Assembly (NCBI RefSeq): GCF_030382115.1
Contig: NZ_JAUDRJ010000003.1
Location: 2,759,197-2,779,879, forward strand
Length of the DNA stretch: 20,683 bases
Direction: 5' to 3'
Source: Nostoc sp. GT001
GTDB lineage: Bacteria; Cyanobacteriota; Cyanobacteriia; Cyanobacteriales; Nostocaceae
Shown: piece by piece, positions 7,791-13,678 of the stretch
Position numbering within the stretch: position 1 is the first letter of the stretch
Layout of the letters: each line of letters opens with the position of its first letter
Translations under genes and position numbers: made by a program
The notes under the pieces: model-generated
Seen by the model: only the letters and a program-made list of their open reading frames with translations
The model's database searches: none
What the model was told of the DNA's origin: nothing

Positions 7791-8156
7791 ATGACAATTA
7801 CTTTAAATCACACCATAGTGCCCGCACATGACAAAGAAGCATCAGCAAGGTTCTTTGCAAAAATTTTCGGTTTAGAGGTCGAGCTTCCCGTTGGTCACTT
7901 CGCTGCTGTGCATATAAATGATGCATTAACGCTCGACTTCGCCGACGCTGAAGCGTTCGAGCCACATCATTATGCATTCCATGTCAGTGATGAAGAATTT
8001 GATGCAATTTTTGCACGCATCAAAGAGGCAGATATTGAATACAGTAGCGACCCCATGCATCAGAATAAAGGACAAATTAACCACAGAAAGGAAGGTCGTG
8101 GCTTCTATTTCTATGATTCCGATGGCCACAACTTAGAATTGTTAACCCGTGCATAG
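7791..8156 (+). CDS. VOC-superfamily (glyoxalase/dioxygenase-like) protein
   Basis: A 121-residue single-domain protein of the vicinal oxygen chelate fold, with two beta-alpha-beta-beta-beta modules. The start LNHTIVPAHDKEASARFF and the end GRGFYFYDSDGHNLELLTR are typical; His7, a His in the PHHYAFHV segment and the late Glu in NLELLT are the usual metal ligands. Members include glyoxalase I, extradiol dioxygenases and fosfomycin resistance enzymes, and the short form here cannot be assigned a substrate. The ATG is fixed by an excellent ribosome site 11 bases upstream. It is divergent from psbA and converges on the next gene with only 23 bases between them. Confidence 0.85.
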   Translation: MTITLNHTIVPAHDKEASARFFAKIFGLEVELPVGHFAAVHINDALTLDFADAEAFEPHHYAFHVSDEEFDAIFARIKEADIEYSSDPMHQNKGQINHRKEGRGFYFYDSDGHNLELLTRA

Positions 8157-8179
8157 ATTTTTGATATCAGGTCAATGCA

Positions 8180-9469
8180 TTACTTCTTGACTAAAAAATA
8201 TGCTGTGGCATATTCCGGTAATTGGCTGATATTCTGCCCAAATTCTTTTTTATTCTTAAAAATACCTGCCAAAAAATCTAGCTGATAAAGATTGGGTAAA
8301 AATGCTCCGCCTGTATCGGCGATGACTCCCATTTGCAAATGTTTGCGCCCACCCTGAGTATGCTCAATCACAATCACCTTACCTAAACCGATATTCAAAA
8401 CATCTCCAGCAAAAGTAACTCCGGGTTTGATAGAAATTTTTGCATCTATTTTGTATCCATAGCCTTTAATATCATCAACTTCTCTAAAATACCAATAACG
8501 CTTTTGTGCTGTTGCCTTTAATCCGCGGATATAAGCCATTCCATTATTTCTATCTACATTAAAAAATGCCTGATCACCATCTGTAAAATTAATCAGGATT
8601 GTTCCTTGCATAATTGCTTCTTCTAAGCCATTTCTAGTTAGATAAGCAAGAGTTGTAACTTTTCCAAATTCTCTACCACCTGGTTCATAAATACCAGACA
8701 AAACATCTTGCTTTGTGTACCGAGTGTAAAATTTATCGTTATTAGAGTTATCTTTTAAGCTATAAATTGGTATATTAAAAGTAGAGGTTTTCTTGCGGGA
8801 ACCAGGGTGAGTAAATACAGCATATTTGGTGATTCGTAATTGTTTTTGCTGTTTACTTTTGGGGTTGTAGGCAGACCATTTAATGACTCGAAAATTGGTA
8901 TTAATAAATTTAGAGTCTTGTAAACGAGTAGCCCGATTATTAGCAATATCATCCTTCAAAACAGCAATCATGAAATCCAAAGTTTTGAGGACATCTGCTA
9001 CAGTAACTCCTTGAGTAGTAAGTACTCCTGGACGCATAATATCTGGGTCTTTTGAAGCATAATCTTGAAAATATTTTTTAGTATTAACGAGAACAGTTAA
9101 TAAATCTCCTTGATTGAATTTAACTTTACTATTTGGTAATTTTCCTGCGGTAGCAATCTGGCTACCATTAATGTTAAATTTATATTTTTTGAACTCATCA
9201 ATAACTGGATAGGGTACAGATGCTGCTAACAAATTCTGTCGAGATGAAAAAGCATTTTGAAACCTTGAGGTAAGTTGGTCGGCAGCTTGATTTGATGTCA
9301 GAGAAATCTGTGATTGAAGTAGGGCAGAATTTTCTTGTTGAGTAAATGAGTGATTTTCTTGAGCTAGCTGTTTATTTTTTGAGTGGGTATATAGATAACT
9401 ACTTGCCAAACTGACAACTAATAAGGCAGCACAACCTACTGTAAAGCGGAATTTTTTGCTAAATAACAT
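8180..9469 (-). CDS. Exported protein with 3D-like (MltA-type) C-terminal domain
   Basis: A 429-residue protein with an N-terminal membrane anchor or signal (about residues 8-27, VGCAALLVVSLASSYLYTH) and a Gln/Ser-rich linker. The middle (about 75-330) is not recognisable to me. The end (about 350-425) resembles the 3D double-psi beta-barrel of MltA lytic transglycosylases: GVIADTGGAFLPNLYQLDFL, with Asp385 and Asp398 at places where that family has conserved acidic residues. MltA-type enzymes cleave peptidoglycan with formation of 1,6-anhydro muropeptides. The gene starts 25 bases downstream of murG on the same strand, which fits a cell-wall role. The domain call rests on motif resemblance alone; a non-catalytic wall-binding role is possible. 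Confidence 0.6.
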   Translation of the reverse strand: MLFSKKFRFTVGCAALLVVSLASSYLYTHSKNKQLAQENHSFTQQENSALLQSQISLTSNQAADQLTSRFQNAFSSRQNLLAASVPYPVIDEFKKYKFNINGSQIATAGKLPNSKVKFNQGDLLTVLVNTKKYFQDYASKDPDIMRPGVLTTQGVTVADVLKTLDFMIAVLKDDIANNRATRLQDSKFINTNFRVIKWSAYNPKSKQQKQLRITKYAVFTHPGSRKKTSTFNIPIYSLKDNSNNDKFYTRYTKQDVLSGIYEPGGREFGKVTTLAYLTRNGLEEAIMQGTILINFTDGDQAFFNVDRNNGMAYIRGLKATAQKRYWYFREVDDIKGYGYKIDAKISIKPGVTFAGDVLNIGLGKVIVIEHTQGGRKHLQMGVIADTGGAFLPNLYQLDFLAGIFKNKKEFGQNISQLPEYATAYFLVKK

Positions 9470-9494
9470 ATTCTTTAATACTAAATAATCAAAG

Positions 9495-10568
9495 TTATTT
9501 TTCTATCGCCTCACGCATTAACTGCGCCAACTTGTCGGCACTATCAGGAACTGCGATAGCCTTTGCTTTTTCCCCCATCTTTGCTAACTCTTGCGGTGAC
9601 TGCAATAAATTCAACACATGATTTTGCAATGTTTCAGGCGTCAACTCAGATTGCTTCAGTGTTAACGCCGCACCCGATGAAGTAAATACGTCTGCATTGT
9701 AAGATTGATGGTCTTCTGCGGCAAAGGGGTAAGGAATCAAAATCGCTGGCGTTCCACACACTGCCAATTCTGTTAAGCTACCTGCGCCAGAACGACTAAT
9801 AGCAAGAGTTGCTCGTTGCAACAACGCTGCCATATTGTTGTAAAAAGGTAAGGCTATGTACTGTGGATGTTTGAGACTATCTGCTTCGGGATCGCGATCG
9901 CCAGTTAAATGTACTACATAAATACCAGCATCAAACCAAGCTTTTGCAGATTCGCGCACCAACTTATTTACTGCAACTGCACCCTGGCTACCACCAAAAA
10001 CAACAATTAAAGGCACACCATCAGGAATAGCTAAATCCAGTGGCGCATTAATTGCCCTATCAAGAAATTGCTCTCTTACCGGAGTACCAACATAGACATT
10101 TTTGGCACGAGGTAAATACTTAGCAGCGACTTCAAATCCCAAGGCTACCGCACTACACCAAGGGCCAAAAAAGCGAGTTACTTTACCTGGTAAGGCGTTA
10201 GATTCGTGGAAAATCACTGGTAAACCGAGAGAACGCGCCGCAATGACGGCTGGCCCGGCAATGTAACCGCCTGTGGTAAATACCCCTTGAAAATTCCCCT
10301 GTTTGAGAATTCGTCTGACTTCTAGAATGGAAAGGGCGAGTTTACCCAAAATGCGAATCGAGTCAAGTCCAAACCCTTGCTGAAACCCTTCAACTGCAAT
10401 AGTATTCAAGGGATACTGTTTGGGGACAAGTTGAGTTTCTAGCCGATCGGGTACTCCCAGCCATTCTATTTGATAGTCTGGAAGTTTTTGCGCCAGGGCG
10501 ATCGCTGGAAACAAATGTCCACCAGTCCCACTGGCAGCTATTAATAATCGTATCGGTGCGTTTGCCAT
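9495..10568 (-). CDS. murG: MurG, lipid II-forming GlcNAc transferase
   Basis: A 357-residue peripheral membrane glycosyltransferase that adds N-acetylglucosamine from UDP-GlcNAc to lipid I, producing lipid II for peptidoglycan synthesis at the inner face of the plasma membrane. The N-terminal GT-B motif SGTGGHLFPA (residues 13-22) is intact. Other conserved blocks are GGYIAGPAVIAARSLG, HESNALPGK, VVFGGSQGAVAVN, ISRSGAGSLTEL and PYPFAAEDHQSYNA. The frame begins with TTG-ATG, and I take the ATG at 10568. An exported 3D-domain protein follows 25 bases downstream, probably cotranscribed. The gene is divergent from the NTF2-like gene. Confidence 0.96.
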   Translation of the reverse strand: MANAPIRLLIAASGTGGHLFPAIALAQKLPDYQIEWLGVPDRLETQLVPKQYPLNTIAVEGFQQGFGLDSIRILGKLALSILEVRRILKQGNFQGVFTTGGYIAGPAVIAARSLGLPVIFHESNALPGKVTRFFGPWCSAVALGFEVAAKYLPRAKNVYVGTPVREQFLDRAINAPLDLAIPDGVPLIVVFGGSQGAVAVNKLVRESAKAWFDAGIYVVHLTGDRDPEADSLKHPQYIALPFYNNMAALLQRATLAISRSGAGSLTELAVCGTPAILIPYPFAAEDHQSYNADVFTSSGAALTLKQSELTPETLQNHVLNLLQSPQELAKMGEKAKAIAVPDSADKLAQLMREAIEK

Positions 10569-10652
10569 CAAACCTCTACCGTTTAGCGTCTAGCTTAACT
10601 AAGATAAAACAATTTGCTTACTTTCTCTAATCAAATCAGTAAATTCTTACCA

Positions 10653-11492
10653 ATGACTAACATTATTACCGCCTTAGTGAGACGACAACCCAAATTTCCA
10701 GCAAATATCTGGCTGGTTTCGTTTCTGCTGACTATTGGTTTAACAACTGGTTGGCAACGTACTCAAGCTGCAACACCACAGCAATTATCCCAAGCCACAA
10801 CACCCCAAAATGCACCAGCCGATCTGAAAAACCTGTTGACACAAGTTGATAGCGCTGCTAACCGAGGCGATGTCAGAGGAGTGTTGCAATTTTACAGCCC
10901 CAATTTCACTCATGGCGATGGATTAAACCTCCAAACTCTGGAAAAGTCTTTGACTTCACTTTGGCAACGATATCCGAAATTGCAATACAGCACGAAACTG
11001 CTATCTTCAAAACCTGAAGCTAATGGGATTATTGCTGAAACAGAAACAAAGATAACTGGCTTACCCTCTGGTAACACTAATAAGTTGGCTCTTAATGCGA
11101 CGATTAAATCGCGTCAGCGTATTGAAGGCGGAAAAATAGTCCGCCAAGACATTTTGTCAGAACGAACCTTGCTTACCTCTGGTAGCAAACCGCCCCAAAT
11201 TGATTTTAAATTACCACAGCAGGTGCAAGTTGGTCAGAAGTATAATTTTGATGCGATCGTCCAAGAGCCACTTGGTGATGATTTTCTACTAGGAACGGCG
11301 CTAGAAGAACCCATCAAACCAGAGAAATTTCTTAACCCTACACCCGTGGATTTGCAATTATTAACATCTGGCGGACTGTTTAAAGTTGGACAAGCACCAT
11401 CTATGCCAGGTAGCCAATGGGTTTCTGCCGTCATCCTGCGGGGTAATGGAATGACAATGGTAACTCAGCGCTTGCAAGTGGTGAAGAAGTAG
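10653..11492 (+). CDS. Exported NTF2-like (SnoaL-type) protein
   Basis: A 279-residue protein from the ATG at 10653. The frame extends 39 bases upstream to a TTG, but the ATG gives a better secretion signal: basic start, hydrophobic stretch LVSFLLTIGLTTG, and a likely cleavage site at TQA-AT. Residues about 60-155 fit an NTF2/SnoaL fold (LLTQVDSAANRGDVRGVLQFYSPNF, then a W-x-RYP segment), which often forms cone-shaped ligand pockets. The last 100 residues resemble a beta-rich domain with IDFKLPQQVQVGQKYNFDAI. Function unknown; it probably acts in the periplasm. It is divergent from murG with an 84-base spacer. Confidence 0.7.
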   Translation: MTNIITALVRRQPKFPANIWLVSFLLTIGLTTGWQRTQAATPQQLSQATTPQNAPADLKNLLTQVDSAANRGDVRGVLQFYSPNFTHGDGLNLQTLEKSLTSLWQRYPKLQYSTKLLSSKPEANGIIAETETKITGLPSGNTNKLALNATIKSRQRIEGGKIVRQDILSERTLLTSGSKPPQIDFKLPQQVQVGQKYNFDAIVQEPLGDDFLLGTALEEPIKPEKFLNPTPVDLQLLTSGGLFKVGQAPSMPGSQWVSAVILRGNGMTMVTQRLQVVKK

Positions 11493-11546
11493 TTAGGAGT
11501 TAGGAGTTAGGAGTTAGGAGTTAGGAGTTAGGAGTTAGGAGTTAGA
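11491..11546. repeat. Heptamer tandem repeat, AGTTAGG x 7
   Basis: Seven exact AGTTAGG units run from 11491 to 11539, followed by one variant, AGTTAGA. The array begins inside the stop codon of the preceding gene. An imperfect inverted version, with TTAACTCC and CTTAACT, lies at about 11604-11626 just before the SDR gene, so the spacer could fold back on itself. A short inverted pair, AATTATGAA and TTCATAATT, also lies between them. This is the classic short tandem repeat type of Nostocales. Confidence 0.9.
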
Positions 11547-11631
11547 GACCGACTGATGATAAATTATGAACGATGAAACTTGTGCTAATTCATAATTCAT
11601 AACTGTTAACTCCTTACTCTTAACTATCCTA

Positions 11632-12405
11632 ATGATTTCCCTACAAAATCAAATTATTTTGATCACTGGTGCAAGTAGTGGTATTGGTACTGCTTGTGCA
11701 AGAATCTTTGCTGGTGCGGGTGCAAAACTGATTTTAGCAGCACGACGGTTAGAACGTTTGCAGCAGCTAGCAGATACTCTGAGTAAAGATTTTAGTACTG
11801 AAATTCATTTACTACAATTAGATGTGCGCGATCGCCATGCTGTTGAATCTGCCATTGCGACTCTACCCTCTGCCTGGTCTGACATCGATATTCTCATTAA
11901 TAATGCTGGTCTAAGTCGTGGTTTAGACAAGTTGCACGAAGGCAGCTTTCAAGACTGGGAAGACATGATTGATACTAACGTTAAGGGTTTACTTTACGTC
12001 TCCCGCTATGTCGTTCCGGGAATGGTAAGCCGCGATCGCGGTCATGTGGTAAATTTAGGTTCCATCGCCGGACATCAAACCTATCCTGGTGGTAATGTCT
12101 ACTGTGCTACCAAAGCTGCTGTCAGAGCAATTTCTGAAGGTTTAAAACAAGACCTATTAGGAACACAGGTACGTGTAACTTCCGTTGACCCTGGTATGGT
12201 AGAAACGGAATTTAGCGAGGTACGCTTTCACGGAAATACTGAACGTGCCAACAAAGTCTACCAAGGAGTTACACCCCTAACAGCAGATGATGTGGCTGAT
12301 GTGATATTTTTCTGTGTGACGCGATCGCCCCATGTCAATATTAATGAAGTTGTGCTAATGCCTGTTGACCAAGCTAGCGCTACCCTAGTTAATCGACGAG
12401 CATGA
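11632..12405 (+). CDS. Short-chain dehydrogenase/reductase (YdfG-like)
   Basis: A 257-residue classical SDR. The cofactor motif TGASSGIG is at residues 12-19, Asp64 is in LDVRD, NNAG is at 90-93, and the catalytic residues are Ser144, Tyr157 and Lys161 in YCATK. Two arginines after the second strand (AARR, 36-39) favour NADP(H). Overall pattern, including SRGLDKLHEGSFQDWEDMIDTNVKG and the PGMVETEFSEVRF segment, matches the YdfG/3-hydroxy acid dehydrogenase group, which acts on malonic semialdehyde, L-allo-threonine or serine. The actual substrate is inferred from family only. The ATG lies shortly after a repeat-rich spacer; no clear ribosome site is visible. Confidence 0.88.
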   Translation: MISLQNQIILITGASSGIGTACARIFAGAGAKLILAARRLERLQQLADTLSKDFSTEIHLLQLDVRDRHAVESAIATLPSAWSDIDILINNAGLSRGLDKLHEGSFQDWEDMIDTNVKGLLYVSRYVVPGMVSRDRGHVVNLGSIAGHQTYPGGNVYCATKAAVRAISEGLKQDLLGTQVRVTSVDPGMVETEFSEVRFHGNTERANKVYQGVTPLTADDVADVIFFCVTRSPHVNINEVVLMPVDQASATLVNRRA

Positions 12406-12482
12406 AAGTAACCCATCTCATACGATTCTAAAAAAGCTTACCCCTGCCACTTACTCTACTCAAGAGACATTTGGTAAAAAAA

Positions 12483-12513
12483 TGTAGAGACGTAGCACTA
12501 CTACGTCTCTACA
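12483..12513. repeat. Dispersed palindrome with 13-bp perfect arms
   Basis: TGTAGAGACGTAG (12483-12495) and CTACGTCTCTACA (12501-12513) are exact inverted repeats around a 5-base loop. The GTAGAGACGT...ACGTCTCTAC theme is one I recall from highly repeated palindromes of Nostoc and Anabaena. On the minus strand the stem is followed by a run of seven T, but no gene on that strand would use it. On the plus strand it lies 78 bases after the SDR stop and could reduce read-through. Confidence 0.75.
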
Positions 12514-12653
12514 AGGGTTCTGGATAACGCATATTTAATTTCACCAAATATTTAAAGTCTTACAGTTGATGTTTCAGTTTACATCTAGAGAGTTTGTTAA
12601 GGCTTTACCTACTCAGCTAGAGTGAAATTGATATATAAAAGAGCAATTTTCAA

Positions 12654-13124
12654 ATGACCATTTACTTTTATAAGGTTTGGCAGCCTTATGGCTGTTTTTC
12701 TAACTTTTCTCTCCACGGAATCCACATCGAGGGTTCTTACTGGCCAACGGTTGAGCATTATTATCAAGCGCAAAAGTTTGTAGGCAGCACAGATGCGGCA
12801 ATTATACCTCTCATCCATGCTGCCGCTACCCCAGAAGAAGCTGCTACTTTGGGAAGATGTAGCACTCGCCAACTGCGTCGAGACTGGGATTTGGTCAAAA
12901 CTCAAATTATGCGAGAAGCTGTACTCAAAAAGTTTCTCACTCATACTGATATCAGAGAAGTTCTCTTAAAGACAGGTGATGAGATTTTAGTTGAAAATTC
13001 CCCAACCGATTCTTTTTGGGGCTGTGGTGCTAATAAAAGCGGTCAAAACCATCTCGGTAAAACTCTCATGAGTGTGCGTGAAGAAATTCGTAATTTACTC
13101 TCTTTAACGGTAATTTACGAATAA
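12654..13124 (+). CDS. NADAR family N-glycosidase (YbiA-like)
   Basis: A 156-residue protein with the NADAR (DUF1768) signature: the early YGCFSNF segment, YWPTVEHYYQAQKF (residues 29-42), DSFWGCGAN and GQNHLGKTLMSVREEI near the end. Characterised members include E. coli YbiA and plant homologues, which hydrolyse the N-glycosidic bond of early riboflavin intermediates and so clear reactive pathway by-products. Others remove ADP-ribose from guanine in DNA. Glu34 in VEHYY is the likely catalytic residue by family analogy. Length is normal and the domain is complete. It stands alone with large spacers on both sides, so context does not decide between the two roles. Confidence 0.87.
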   Translation: MTIYFYKVWQPYGCFSNFSLHGIHIEGSYWPTVEHYYQAQKFVGSTDAAIIPLIHAAATPEEAATLGRCSTRQLRRDWDLVKTQIMREAVLKKFLTHTDIREVLLKTGDEILVENSPTDSFWGCGANKSGQNHLGKTLMSVREEIRNLLSLTVIYE

Positions 13125-13678
13125 TTTAATCAAAATAGTTACATTCAACATAAAGTCAGCAATTAAACGGGGAATATTCAAATTCCCCAGGAAAAAATAT
13201 TTTAAAAAATTACTAATAATTGAGTTATTGCTTGGAAAAAATTTTAATTAATTGAATTAATGGGCAAAAATGTTAAAAAAATATTTTTAATTTCAAGAAA
13301 TTATTCCAGTTCTAAATTAAGTAAAATTACTGGAATAGTTTAATGATTGAGAATATAAAATTAGTAAATGTCAATGATGAAAAATTTATTAACTTTAGAC
13401 TTGAAATGATAGTTGAAAAGTATTGAATGATACAGCGTTTTTATATCTCCCTAAATCCACTTTACAAGGGCTACAGGGAACAAGCAAAATATCTGTTACT
13501 TTTCAAACATCCTCTAATCCATTTCCAAAAATATTTGTAATACATGTATGCCCTGAGAAACGCATTAGTCGCAAGAATTTATTGAAATAGGATGATCATC
13601 AAAGCATTTTAAGTTGAAAATTTCGATCAGGGACAAATATATAAAAAAATTATACTTCAGTCATGGTGTATATAAGCA
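13125..13678. other. AT-rich gene-free spacer with two small hairpins
   Basis: This 554-base stretch is very AT-rich and has no convincing gene. A stem GGGGAAT (13169-13175) with ATTCCCC (13182-13188) follows the NADAR gene but lacks a T-run. A second inverted repeat, TATTCCAGT (13302-13310) with ACTGGAATA (13329-13337), has an 18-base loop. A 27-codon frame at 13343-13426 has no ribosome site and is probably chance. The spacer must hold the promoter of the phytochrome gene, but I cannot place it. Confidence 0.5.

Noticed and set aside
11491..11546. CRISPR array
   Set aside because: The units are contiguous 7-mers with no spacers of unique sequence; no cas genes are present.
12609..12944. 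A 111-codon minus-strand frame overlapping the NADAR gene
   Set aside because: The plus-strand frame has a complete NADAR domain; the antisense frame has no recognisable motif or ribosome site.
13343..13426. A 27-codon frame (MIENIKLVNVNDEKF...) in the AT-rich spacer
   Set aside because: No ribosome site, AT-driven composition, and no sign of a domain; most likely chance.
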